From Blastocatellia bacterium (GTDB taxonomy: Bacteria; Acidobacteriota; Blastocatellia; HR10; J050): a DNA stretch of 64,000 nt. Below, piece after piece: positions 28,563 to 37,058 of the stretch. The stretch lies in the NCBI GenBank assembly GCA_026985075.1, contig JALSQX010000083.1:50218-114217 (forward strand). Reading direction: 5' to 3'. The position numbers and the translations under genes are program-made. Position 1 is the stretch's first letter; every line of letters begins with the position of its first letter. The notes beneath the pieces are model-generated. The model searched no databases and was not told the origin of the DNA. It saw only the letters and a program-made list of their open reading frames with translations.

Positions 28563-29240
28563 TCACTTTTTCTTCGTCCGAACCGATGCGCTCTTTGGTT
28601 TCCTTGCCTTCTTGCTCTTAACCGATGTTTTTTTCGCCGCTCGGGCGGCGGCTTTCTTCTTGGTGGCTCGCTTTGGAGCCGTCAATTCTTCCACCCGTTG
28701 AGTCAGCCGCTCGACTTGGGCCTCTAACTCGGCCACCTCTTGCCGGGTGGGAATATTCATCGAGGCCAGCAATCGAGTCAGATTTCTCTCGATCGTCTGT
28801 TCGACCGTTTTCTGGGTTTGGGTCACCAGCTCTTTGAGCATGAAACCGAGCGACTCGGCGATGGCCGCTGCGCTATCGGCTTGTTCGCGCCCCTTTTCCA
28901 TGGCCTCTTTGAGGCGCTTTTCGATTTCCTGTTGAATCATCTCGGCGGCGCCCATGCCCGCGGCCACCGACTTCTTGACCGCCTCCACCACGGCTTCACC
29001 CCGCTTCTGGATCATCTCGATGAGCAGAGCATCGGAGAGGATCGATTCATCCCTTTTGGCCCGCTCCAGGATGATGCTCGAGAGTACGACGTTAGTCACA
29101 TCCTGTCGGGTCTCATTGTCAATGACGCGAATGTCCTCGCCTTGTTGGATGAGCCCGGCGACGTCGTCGAGCGTGAGATACCGTTTCGCCGTGGTATCGT
29201 AGAGCTTTCGATTGGCATATCGTTTGATGATTCGTGTCAT
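28563..29240 (-). CDS. phaR: polyhydroxyalkanoate synthesis regulator PhaR-like
   Basis: A 225-residue protein. Residues 1-62 are the PHB/PHA accumulation regulator DNA-binding domain, RIIKRYANRKLYDTTAKRYL with DDVAGLIQQGEDIRVIDNET. The middle is a helical region (QQEIEKRLKEAMEKGREQA), then a coiled coil (EVAELEAQVERLTQRVEEL) and a histone-like tail of lysine/alanine repeats. PhaR represses phasin genes and leaves DNA to bind polymer. The ATG has GAGGAGG upstream. It precedes a phasin gene, which fits autoregulated control. Confidence 0.88.
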   Translation of the reverse strand: MTRIIKRYANRKLYDTTAKRYLTLDDVAGLIQQGEDIRVIDNETRQDVTNVVLSSIILERAKRDESILSDALLIEMIQKRGEAVVEAVKKSVAAGMGAAEMIQQEIEKRLKEAMEKGREQADSAAAIAESLGFMLKELVTQTQKTVEQTIERNLTRLLASMNIPTRQEVAELEAQVERLTQRVEELTAPKRATKKKAAARAAKKTSVKSKKARKPKSASVRTKKK

Positions 29241-29370
29241 CTGGTTTTCCTCCTCACATCATTCACTCCCATGATAACGCATCGCGTCATAAATGTCAAC
29301 GGTTGATGACGCGGTGCGTAAATTCTCTCGGCGGTCTCCTCGAACCAGAGAGCAGAGGAGGCTGGAGGGC

Positions 29371-30858
29371 TCAGGCTGGCCGGAAGAAGGGTCGCCACTT
29401 GGCTTCTGACGGGGGAGCGGTGAGCCAACTGAGGAGGAACAGGCAGAGAAGAGAGGCGAACAGAGCCGGATAAATGGTGGCCACTTCGCGCCAGGGCTTG
29501 TCGCCCCAGATCCATGGGAGATGGGCCAGCCCCAGCCAGGTCGTTTTCTTGACGACATATTCCCAGAACAACGTCACGGCCGCCCCCATACCAATGGAGC
29601 CGATCGCTCCGGCGCTCGTGGCGCGCTTCCAGAAAAAGCAGGCCAGAAGGGCCGGGGTGATTCCCACGCCATAAATGGTATAAGCCTGTAGGGCCGCTTC
29701 CAGGACCGTTTCACTGGCATAGACGAGCCCATAGGCGACGATACCCAGCCCGACGACGGCCAGTCGAGAATAGAGGACGATGCGCCTCTGGCTCACATCC
29801 GGATTGATGAATCGTTGATAGAGATCGCGGATCACATTGGTGGCGGGAACGAGCAGGAAACTGTCCGCCGTCGAGACGATGATGGCCACGGCAGCGGCGA
29901 GCAGGATGCATCCGATGACCAGAGGGAGGCCCTGGCGTGCCGTGTACAAGAGCACCTGCTCGGTTTTCTCCTGGCTGGCTAATTCTGGGAACAATGCCGA
30001 TCCGATGACCGCCAGCACGACGATCATCGATTCGATGACTACGGTACCGGAAATCCATCCGATGACGGCATGCTTCGCCGCGCGCTCATCCCGAGCGCTG
30101 AAAAATCGCTGGTACATATTCGCCAGGCCGAGCATCAATAACATCGTCGGGAGGGCATAACCCAGTGCCTCGTCCCAAGAGAATCGCCCCATGAGGCTCA
30201 ACCGCTGATCGGCGACCATGGCTCCGAAATGCTCCTGCAGACGAGCGCGGACGCCGCTCCATCCATCGGCTCGGTCGATGAGGAAGGGATAGGCGATGAA
30301 AATGGCGCTGAGCATCAACGTCCCGTTGAAGATATCGGTGAACGCGACGGAGACGAGTCCCGCTATGGCCGTGAAGAGGATCACGAAGATGGCCGTCAGC
30401 AAGATGCCCGTGTCCTCATCGAGGCCGGTCACCACGTTGAGCACTAATCCGCCGGCGCGGAATTGATAGGAAGCAATGACCGTGTAAGCGATGATGGTGA
30501 CGATGGTTCCCAAGATGCGGGCCCACTGGTTATAGCGCAATTCGAGGACATCCGGGACCGTCATCTGCTCGAGTCGTCGGGCCCGCCCCGCCACGAAGTA
30601 GATGACGATGATCGCAATCCACACGCCCGCATCGAACCAAAGAGCCGCGAACCCCTCGCGATAAGCCAGGCCGGCGCTGGCGATGATGCTGCCCGAACCG
30701 ATCCAGGTCGCCAGCAGCGTCCCGACCAAAATGGGCGCTCCCAGCTTGCGACCGGCGACCATGAAATCGGCTTCCGTTTTGACGATGCGTGACTTATATA
30801 AACCAACTCCAGTGAGAAAAAGCAGATAGACGATCACCACCACCAAATACGCGTTCAT
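29371..30858 (-). CDS. sodium:solute symporter (SSS family)
   Basis: A 495-residue integral membrane protein with about 13 membrane segments. SSS features are VAGRKLGAPILVGTLLATW in the first core helices, GSGSIIASAGLAYREGF, and the later STADSFLLVPATNVIRDLY, a typical sodium-coupling segment. It would take up a small organic solute with Na+. The substrate (sugar, amino acid, carboxylate) cannot be read. It stands alone on the minus strand, downstream of a long spacer. Confidence 0.92.
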   Translation of the reverse strand: MNAYLVVVIVYLLFLTGVGLYKSRIVKTEADFMVAGRKLGAPILVGTLLATWIGSGSIIASAGLAYREGFAALWFDAGVWIAIIVIYFVAGRARRLEQMTVPDVLELRYNQWARILGTIVTIIAYTVIASYQFRAGGLVLNVVTGLDEDTGILLTAIFVILFTAIAGLVSVAFTDIFNGTLMLSAIFIAYPFLIDRADGWSGVRARLQEHFGAMVADQRLSLMGRFSWDEALGYALPTMLLMLGLANMYQRFFSARDERAAKHAVIGWISGTVVIESMIVVLAVIGSALFPELASQEKTEQVLLYTARQGLPLVIGCILLAAAVAIIVSTADSFLLVPATNVIRDLYQRFINPDVSQRRIVLYSRLAVVGLGIVAYGLVYASETVLEAALQAYTIYGVGITPALLACFFWKRATSAGAIGSIGMGAAVTLFWEYVVKKTTWLGLAHLPWIWGDKPWREVATIYPALFASLLCLFLLSWLTAPPSEAKWRPFFRPA

Positions 30859-31178
30859 GGCTCGAACAGCCTATGGCAAAATGGTTCTCATGTCAACGGA
30901 GAGGTGAACCGATCGACTCACGAATGAAGGCAACCAAGGGGGATCAGTCACATTGTTCACGCCTGAATGGCGTGATACGTCGGGCGGCATCAGGTGAGGG
31001 GCATTGGGATGGATCGGCGGTGTCTCTGATCACCTTGGGTATCGAAAAGGTGTATGTGGAAGGCGCGACCTCTCATCTTCTTTGAGCCGTCCTCGGTCGA
31101 ATGAGAAAATCTGTGACACTCTGGGCGCGCACGATGGGGACTGATCTCGCAAGGTCGCTTCCTCGCTGTTGAGGGATA

Positions 31179-31209
31179 AAAAAAAGGGTGAGCGTTTGGG
31201 GCTCACCCG
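31179..31209 (-). terminator. rho-independent terminator, minus strand
   Basis: Stem GGGTGAGC (31187-31194 on plus) with GCTCACCC (31202-31209), followed on the minus strand by eight T residues. It ends a minus-strand transcript coming from higher coordinates, although no clear gene is there. Confidence 0.85.
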
Positions 31210-31588
31210 AAAAACTAAGGAGGTATTCGTGGTGGTACGTGGTCATTAACTTAGACGAGTGACGGTGGCCTGGAGTTGCCCTCGATTGTCGGTGGTGCCT
31301 CGGTGGTAGCCATGGCGTCCGGTGCTCCTCGCCATCGGAGTCTGGGGATATATTCTAACCATCGTCATATCAATTCGATAGGCGCTATAAGGGCTGATCG
31401 GCGACGGTGTTCGCTTTCCGCTCGGTGAAGGTTCTCGCTCCGTTCTGACCCGGCCGTCTCGCTTCGTTTCCATACCCACTCGGATATACGTGAGGACTGA
31501 GCGAAGGTTTCAACCGGAGGCTCCATTTCTTGGGTGGGGAGAGAGCGTTTCCCCGAGCCGAGCAAATTCTCCGGATGATTCCGGCTTG

Positions 31589-31618
31589 TTGACATAGGGT
31601 GAACATTCACTCGATAAT
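31589..31618 (+). promoter_or_regulatory. sigma-70 promoter upstream of the TonB-like gene
   Basis: Perfect TTGACA, 18-base spacer, GATAAT. It would give a leader of about 175 bases before the ATG at 31799. Confidence 0.6.
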
Positions 31619-31798
31619 TAAGTCGCGTGCAACGAAATAGGCTGAGTCAGATTCATAATGAGGCTGTGGGTGGCCGGCTCGTCCGATGGATACGGCGACG
31701 TTCGTTCAAGCCGTATGATTGCGCCAGCCAACGCTTATATCCTCAACTGAGGTTCACAACCGCCCCCGGACGAGGACACAAGATGGAGTAAGAGTGTT

Positions 31799-32776
31799 AT
31801 GAAAGAGCAAGCGTTCACCCTCACCCCATTGGAGTTGGAGCCATTATGGGTTCGTCTCGGCCGCGAGCTGAGCGATACGTGGATGGAGTTCTCCACTGAT
31901 CCTGTTCGTTACATTCGAGGTGCATTTGGTCAGGACGCTTATGGCCGGAAACGCACGAAGATTATTTTCATGGGGGGGGTCCTCTCGCTCCTCATCGTGC
32001 TCGGTGTGATCGTCGTCGGCATGGTGATTCGCTTCTTGCGCACGCCGGATATCACCGCCGTGCTCGAGGCTAAGAACAGCGTCAGCTTGATAGAACCAGC
32101 GCCACTGGAACCCTTACCCGCGCCGGCGATGAAGCAGCGAGCGGGTGGGGGCGGCGGGGGAGGTCGAAACGAACCGAATCCGCCGTCGCGGGGTCGCTTA
32201 CCTCGGGCGGAGCTCCGCCTCCCGCTGATCGATCCCAATCCGCATCCTCCCAAGATCGATCAACCATCCTTGCCGGTCGAGCCCACCCTCATGGCTCAGC
32301 CGGAACTCCTGCCACAAATGGATCGGAGCTTACAGCTCGGCGATCCGACCAGTATTTCCATGATCCCTTCGACGGGACCTGGTTCTCACGGGGGGATTGG
32401 CACCGGTTCTGAAGGGGGAGTTGGTCCCGGGCGCGGGCCCGGGTATGGCCCCGGCGAAGGAGGAGGTACAGGTGGGGGCCGTTTCCGGGTGGGAGGCGGC
32501 AATATCCGCAGTCGGCCGCAAATCCTCAATTCCCCTCGACCTGACTGGACCGAGGAGGCCCGGCGGAACCGGATTCAAGGACAGGTTTTACTCAGCGCCA
32601 CATTTGGCGCCGATGGGCGCGTGCGCGATATTCGCGTCATTCGGGGCCTCGGATACGGGTTGGATGAGAAAGCCATCGAGGCGGCCAAACTCATTAAGTT
32701 CATTCCTGCGCGTGACTTGAATGGTCGGCCCATCGATTATCGCATGACCATTCGAGTTGACTTCCGATTACTGTAG
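31799..32776 (+). CDS. TonB-like energy transducer with glycine-rich linker
   Basis: A 325-residue protein. About 55 cytoplasmic residues precede one membrane helix (IIFMGGVLSLLIVLGVIVVGM). The periplasmic linker is rich in proline and then glycine (GPGSHGGIGTGSEGGVGPG). The C-terminal TonB domain shows RPDWTEEARRNRIQGQVLLS and IRVIRGLGYGLDEKAIEAAK, ending in FIPARDLNGRPIDYRMTIRV. TonB proteins pass proton-motive energy from ExbBD to outer-membrane receptors; neither exbB nor exbD is adjacent. The long N-terminus and glycine linker differ from classical TonB with its Pro-Glu/Pro-Lys repeats. Confidence 0.85.
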   Translation: MKEQAFTLTPLELEPLWVRLGRELSDTWMEFSTDPVRYIRGAFGQDAYGRKRTKIIFMGGVLSLLIVLGVIVVGMVIRFLRTPDITAVLEAKNSVSLIEPAPLEPLPAPAMKQRAGGGGGGGRNEPNPPSRGRLPRAELRLPLIDPNPHPPKIDQPSLPVEPTLMAQPELLPQMDRSLQLGDPTSISMIPSTGPGSHGGIGTGSEGGVGPGRGPGYGPGEGGGTGGGRFRVGGGNIRSRPQILNSPRPDWTEEARRNRIQGQVLLSATFGADGRVRDIRVIRGLGYGLDEKAIEAAKLIKFIPARDLNGRPIDYRMTIRVDFRLL

Positions 32777-32843
32777 TTTCGGAATAAGCCGTCGCGCCCA
32801 CGATTCCCCGCCTGACGTGGTCGGGAAACCATCATGTGACCGG

Positions 32844-33752
32844 TCACGATGTTGTCCTCGCCCATATATGACTCAAGTCGGCGGCCACTTGAGCATTGTG
32901 CAAGAGGAGGGCCACATTCGCCTTCAAGCTGCGGCCGGCGGTCAGTTTCTCAATAGTGGAGAGGAGGAAGGGGGTGAGGTTTTTTCCCATCACGTGGGCC
33001 TGGTCGGCTTCGGCCAGCGCGTGAGAGAGAGCGGCTTCGACTTCCGTTTGAGGAATTTCGGCCTCAGCGGGAATGGGCACCGCGACGATCACCGCACTTT
33101 GATGGCCAGCAGCCCAATGGGTTCGACTCACCTGAACCACCTCCTCGAGCGTTCCCGCGATCATATCCAGTTTCACGCCACTCGTCCGGCTGAAGAAGGC
33201 GGGGAATTGATCCGTTTGATAACCGATCACCGGCACGCCCATCGTCTCCAGATACTCGAACGTCTTGCGCACATCGAGAATGGCTTTGGTTCCCGAGCAA
33301 ACGACGAGCATGGGCGTCTCGGCGAGTGTGGAGAGGTCCGAAGAGATATCCAGCGTTTTCTCCACATCGCGATGCACGCCGCCGATGCCGCCGGTGACCA
33401 GGACGCGAATCCCGGCTCGATAGGCTAATTTCATGGTGGCCGAGACGGTGGTCGCTCCCCAGGCTTGGCGCGTGATCGTCCAGGCCAGATTGCTGATGTT
33501 CGTCTTGAGAATTCCTTCTCGGTTGGCGAACAGGTTGAGCTCATCGGTGGTGAGACCGATGGTCGGCCTCCCGGCCACGATGCCGATCGTGGCCGCTTGA
33601 GCGCCGCTCTGGCGGATGAGGTCTTCCGCCTGAAGAGCGACTTCCAGATTGAAGGGGGGCGGCAGCCCGTGAGAGATGAGTGCCGTCTCCAAGGCGACCA
33701 CAGGTCGTCCGGACGCGATCGCTCGGACGATGTGAGGGGCGATATGCATCAT
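32844..33752 (-). CDS. psuG: pseudouridine-5'-phosphate glycosidase
   Basis: A 302-residue IndA/PsuG-family protein. Recognisable segments are VVALETALISHGLP at the start, ATIGIVAGRPTIGLT, the metal/phosphate region VLVTGGIGGVHRD, and VCSGTKAILDVRKTFEYLET. It splits pseudouridine monophosphate into uracil and ribose-5-phosphate during nucleoside salvage. Its start overlaps the maf stop in an ATGA, so the two are coupled; no PsuK kinase gene is adjacent. Confidence 0.94.
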   Translation of the reverse strand: MMHIAPHIVRAIASGRPVVALETALISHGLPPPFNLEVALQAEDLIRQSGAQAATIGIVAGRPTIGLTTDELNLFANREGILKTNISNLAWTITRQAWGATTVSATMKLAYRAGIRVLVTGGIGGVHRDVEKTLDISSDLSTLAETPMLVVCSGTKAILDVRKTFEYLETMGVPVIGYQTDQFPAFFSRTSGVKLDMIAGTLEEVVQVSRTHWAAGHQSAVIVAVPIPAEAEIPQTEVEAALSHALAEADQAHVMGKNLTPFLLSTIEKLTAGRSLKANVALLLHNAQVAADLSHIWARTTS

Positions 33753-34405
33753 GCCGCTTCTCCGTCTTCGGATGGCATCAGATATCCTTTGAGATCGACG
33801 CCCAACTCGTTGGCGAGGTGGTAGACGAGTCGGAGAGGGAGCCCCACGACGTTGAGATAGTCACCCTCAATGCGCTCAATGAACAGAGCCCCGTAACCCT
33901 GAATGGCATAACCGCCGGCTTTATCCATGGGTTCTCCCGTTGAGACATACCAGCGTATCTCGTCGAGCCCGAGGGGAGCAAATTTCACCCTCGTCACTTC
34001 GCACCCGGATCTCCGGCGGTTCGGATCTGACCGGATGAGGCAAACGCCGGTCAGCACGTGGTGCCAACGCCCGCCGAGCCGATGAAGCATCTGGACGGCC
34101 TCTTGCTCGGTGCGCGGCTTTTCCAGGATATGATTATCGACGAGGACGACCGTATCGGCTCCGATGACGAGGTGTCCGGGCGCTCGTTGAGCAACGTCGG
34201 AGGCCTTCATCTCCGCCAACAGCCGCGCATGATCCGCCACAGAGCCCCCGCAGTAGGGCGGTTCCTCAACTTGGCTGGGCATCACGGTGAAAGAGAGCCC
34301 AATCGCGCGAAGAATGTCCCGTCGCCGAGGCGAGGCCGAAGCCAGGATGATCGCTTCTCCGCTCACGGTTCGGAATTTTATCACGTGGCTCATCTTGAGG
34401 GCCAT
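33749..34405 (-). CDS. maf: Maf-family nucleotide pyrophosphatase
   Basis: A 218-residue house-cleaning enzyme that hydrolyses non-canonical or UTP/TTP-type nucleotides. The family start LASASPRRRDILRAIG is clear, followed by VIGADTVVLVDNHILEKPRT and the later GEPMDKAGGYAIQGYGALFI. ATG 34405 was chosen; ATG 34393 and ATG 34423 are in frame. It precedes psuG with an ATGA overlap, a pairing that suggests removal of modified nucleotides. The start codon lies inside an inverted repeat (34391-34418). Confidence 0.92.
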   Translation of the reverse strand: MALKMSHVIKFRTVSGEAIILASASPRRRDILRAIGLSFTVMPSQVEEPPYCGGSVADHARLLAEMKASDVAQRAPGHLVIGADTVVLVDNHILEKPRTEQEAVQMLHRLGGRWHHVLTGVCLIRSDPNRRRSGCEVTRVKFAPLGLDEIRWYVSTGEPMDKAGGYAIQGYGALFIERIEGDYLNVVGLPLRLVYHLANELGVDLKGYLMPSEDGEAA

Positions 34406-34418
34406 GGTCCTCAAGATG
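34391..34418. repeat. inverted repeat over the maf start region
   Basis: CATCTTGAGG (34391-34400) is exactly complementary to CCTCAAGATG (34409-34418), with CCATGG in the centre. It includes two candidate maf start codons and stands just upstream of the divergent gene's -10 element. It may be an operator for both genes or a translation-controlling hairpin. Confidence 0.6.
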
Positions 34419-34433
34419 AGCATCAATTTGTGC

Positions 34434-34439
34434 TACAAT
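34434..34439 (+). promoter_or_regulatory. extended -10 element of the cysteine-cluster gene
   Basis: TGC-TACAAT forms an extended -10 box only ten bases before the ATG at 34449, implying a leaderless or nearly leaderless mRNA. No Shine-Dalgarno sequence precedes that ATG. Confidence 0.45.
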
Positions 34440-34448
34440 GGCTGGCCT

Positions 34449-34919
34449 ATGAACGGTCCAATGAGATTACCTGTTTTGACCGCCCCCCTCTCCCGACAGG
34501 GCATCATCTGTTCGCAGGAATGCAAGGCGCGCTGTTGCCAGTATATCATCGTGAAGATTCCAGCACCGCGCACCAAAGCCGATCATGAAGAGATTCGCTG
34601 GTGGGTCGCCCACGAAGGCGTCAGCGTCCACATCGCGCAACGCAAATGGTACTTGCAAATTTTCACCCGCTGTCATTATCTGACCGTCGATAACCTGTGT
34701 GCGGCCTATGAGAAGCGGCCGGACGTCTGTCGCGACTATGATCCCAGCGATTGTGAGTACACGGGGGAATTGGATATTGAGCGCGAGTTCCATACCATGG
34801 AAGACTACGATCGCTATCTAGAGGAGAAGCGCCGCCGTCGGCTCACCTCTCGGAGGAATTCCAGGCGACGTAACGGAGTGGGGCGGCGGTCGCGTCGGCG
34901 AACGGCGATGCCGTCCTGA
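34449..34919 (+). CDS. YkgJ-family cysteine-cluster protein
   Basis: A 156-residue protein with the CxxxCC pattern of the YkgJ/UPF0153 family: CSQECKARCCQYIIVKIPAP at the start, then FTRCHYLTVDNLCAAYEKRP and DVCRDYDPSDC. These cysteines are thought to bind a metal (zinc or iron-sulfur). The tail after residue 125 is very arginine-rich (RRNSRRRNGVGRRSRRR) and overlaps the end of the convergent GT39 gene. ATG 34449 is chosen because upstream codons run into the divergent maf gene. Function of the family is not established. Confidence 0.8.
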   Translation: MNGPMRLPVLTAPLSRQGIICSQECKARCCQYIIVKIPAPRTKADHEEIRWWVAHEGVSVHIAQRKWYLQIFTRCHYLTVDNLCAAYEKRPDVCRDYDPSDCEYTGELDIEREFHTMEDYDRYLEEKRRRRLTSRRNSRRRNGVGRRSRRRTAMPS

Positions 34920-36722
34920 GAGTGCCAGATCATGGTCTGGGCGTCGGAATCGTCCGCGGTAACGGCGGTGCCGGCCTGAGAGCGCGTCCGATGACTCACT
35001 CCCCACATTGGTCCTCTGCACGGAGAGGCGGTTGCCGGCATCGGGAGAACCGGCATGAGCGTGGCGTCTGCCTCTGTCTCCCGGTGGGCCGAGGTGATGC
35101 CTCCGTTTCACATTCTCAGACGAGTTGGATTCTCCTTCCTCACTGGCTGGTCGGCTTTCGGCTCGGAAGGATGGCTTCCATCCAGTAGACGCTAGGCTGA
35201 GCACTCGGACCTTTGGGAACCTCTCCGGAAACATCACGTCCAGCACGATGGAGTAAGTCGGCCAGAGTCGCTCGAATCTCTCGGCAGGGACGTCGAAAAG
35301 ATCGGATCGGTGATCCAGAACGACCCATACTCGAGGAAGCCGCGCCCGTACTCTCAGGTATTCGGTGAAATCGTCCAGATAGGTGGTATGAATGATGGCT
35401 CGCCACAATCGGGGATCGCTCAGATAGTAAAACAAAGGGCGATCCATGTAGAAGGGATCGGCGATGATGACGTCGCCCGGCTCGTAGTGTCGCCGGATGA
35501 GCTGAGCGACGGGCCGATAGTCGCTCCCTCGCGTGGGCGTCCGATAGTACGTCGAGAGCGCCAGCCCCATCGCCACCATCACTGTCCCTCCGACCAAGAG
35601 GCGCCATTTGACCGGATTCAGCGAGACGGTGCCCGCCGCCAGCATGATGGCAAAGTAGGGCGAGATGATCATCAGATAGCGAGAGAGTTCCATCCCGCGC
35701 CGGATCATCATCATCCCCAGAACGAGCATGCCCAGGGGGACGAAGCAGAGCCAGAGGATGACCTCCCCTCGCCGTCGCAGGAGCCAAAGGCCTCTCAAAA
35801 AGCACGCGATCATCGCGGGCACGCCGAGGCCGAAGATGAGAAAGCGGTGAATGAAAAAGGCCCGCGCATCGGCCGCTTCCGGGTACCTCCGATAGTTGAC
35901 CAACGCCGTGATGAGTTCCCAGGGATAGACGTTGTATCCGACCGTCATTTGCGAGAACAGGTCGCGGAGTTCCTTGATCCCGCCGATCAGAGAGAGAGGA
36001 GGGCGCCAGTCTTGCCCGACGCCGATTCCCGGGTGAAGAAGAACGAACGTCGTCCAGGGCACGACGGCGAGGAGCACGCTGGCGTTGAGCCCTATCCACT
36101 CGCGCACGGTCATGCTCTGAGGGCTCCGACCAGGACGCACATCGTGGAAGAAAAAATGGGCGTTCACCGCCGCCAGCATGAGAGCGGCGAAATAGTGGGT
36201 GTGCAGGGCGGCGACAAACAGGAGCGCGAACCCAACTCGATAGCGCCAGCGAGCAGGCGCCTTCTGCCGGAGCCGGAGGTAACAGATGGTGGCGCCGAGG
36301 GTGAGGGCAGTCACCAGAGCGTACATCCGCGCTTCTTGCGCGAAGTAAATCTGGTGAGGCGAGAGCGCCAACACGGCAGCAGCGAGCAGGGCTATCGGTG
36401 TGGACAGGATCGATCGGGCGAGGACGAAGGCGAGCCAGATGACCAGCAGGCTGCTCAGCAGGAATGGGAGGCGCAACATCGCTGGTGTCGAGCCGAACAG
36501 ATGGGTCCACAGTTTCACCATCAAGAACGTGCCCGGCGGATGGACATTGAGAGCCGAGCGCCGGAGGAGCCAGTAAGTGGGGAGCCGGGCATCCCACCAG
36601 GTGAGCGTTTCGTCGAGCCACAGGTTTTGGTGATCGAGATGATAGAGCCTGAGCGCCAGAGCGAAGACCAGAATGCCCAGCATCAGTGCCGTTGACCTGT
36701 TCAGCCTCTCCGATCGTCTCAT
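34818..36722 (-). CDS. GT39-type membrane glycosyltransferase
   Basis: A 634-residue protein. Residues 1-430 hold about 11 membrane segments with the lipid-linked sugar transferase features NLWLDETLTWWDARLP (acidic residues of the first outer loop), NVHPPGTFLMVKLW and SPHQIYFAQEARMYAL. A soluble periplasmic part follows (PVAQLIRRHYEPGDVIIADP). The last 110 residues after STGWKPSF are arginine/proline-rich, contain repeats (ALSGRHRR twice) and run antisense over the YkgJ-type gene, so the tail may be read-through of a lost stop. The enzyme probably moves a sugar from a polyprenyl carrier to a lipid or protein acceptor. Confidence 0.85.
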   Translation of the reverse strand: MRRSERLNRSTALMLGILVFALALRLYHLDHQNLWLDETLTWWDARLPTYWLLRRSALNVHPPGTFLMVKLWTHLFGSTPAMLRLPFLLSSLLVIWLAFVLARSILSTPIALLAAAVLALSPHQIYFAQEARMYALVTALTLGATICYLRLRQKAPARWRYRVGFALLFVAALHTHYFAALMLAAVNAHFFFHDVRPGRSPQSMTVREWIGLNASVLLAVVPWTTFVLLHPGIGVGQDWRPPLSLIGGIKELRDLFSQMTVGYNVYPWELITALVNYRRYPEAADARAFFIHRFLIFGLGVPAMIACFLRGLWLLRRRGEVILWLCFVPLGMLVLGMMMIRRGMELSRYLMIISPYFAIMLAAGTVSLNPVKWRLLVGGTVMVAMGLALSTYYRTPTRGSDYRPVAQLIRRHYEPGDVIIADPFYMDRPLFYYLSDPRLWRAIIHTTYLDDFTEYLRVRARLPRVWVVLDHRSDLFDVPAERFERLWPTYSIVLDVMFPERFPKVRVLSLASTGWKPSFRAESRPASEEGESNSSENVKRRHHLGPPGDRGRRHAHAGSPDAGNRLSVQRTNVGSESSDALSGRHRRYRGRFRRPDHDLALSGRHRRSPTRPPPHSVTSPGIPPRGEPTAALLL

Positions 36723-37058
36723 GGTGCGTCGGCTTCATTCTACATAGCAGTCTGACCGTGACGCTGTCAATGAAGGTGAGAGGAGCCATCCATCATGACT
36801 CTGTCAGTGAAAGTGAGAGGGACCCTCCATGCTGGGGATGCGCCTCAGGCCATCTCGACGCCGATGGTCTCTTCATTTTCTCTGGTCATTGCGCCGCTGC
36901 GCATTTTTGAAAATAATTATAGGACTTCGGTCGCTGGGAAGCTTGAAGAGTTGGCTGAGACCATGAGTTCTCGGCATCGGGTTGAGGCCGACGTTTCATT
37001 GGGTCTGGAGAAGGTCATATCTGGTGGAAAGTCGGCCAGAGGGCGGCGGAGGGCTCAT

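Larger units (their letters stand above)
30859..31798. other. 940-base spacer with terminator, promoter and no convincing CDS
   Basis: Several short overlapping frames on both strands lack consistent composition or ribosome sites. The left part (30859-31170) shows nothing clear. A strong minus-strand terminator is at 31179-31209, and a TTGACA promoter is at 31589-31618. The minus-strand stretch 31210-31610 could be an RNA or a short peptide gene; the frame at 31246-31479 is possible but unsupported. Confidence 0.5.

Noticed and set aside
35140..36789. Long minus-strand frame (549 residues)
   Set aside because: Shadow of the GT39 gene in another frame; arginine/histidine/serine-rich translation without membrane segments.
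36795..37058. N-terminal extension of the GT4 gene
   Set aside because: No ribosome site, low-quality sequence and AT-rich promoter-like DNA inside; ATG 37059 has GGAGGG at six bases.
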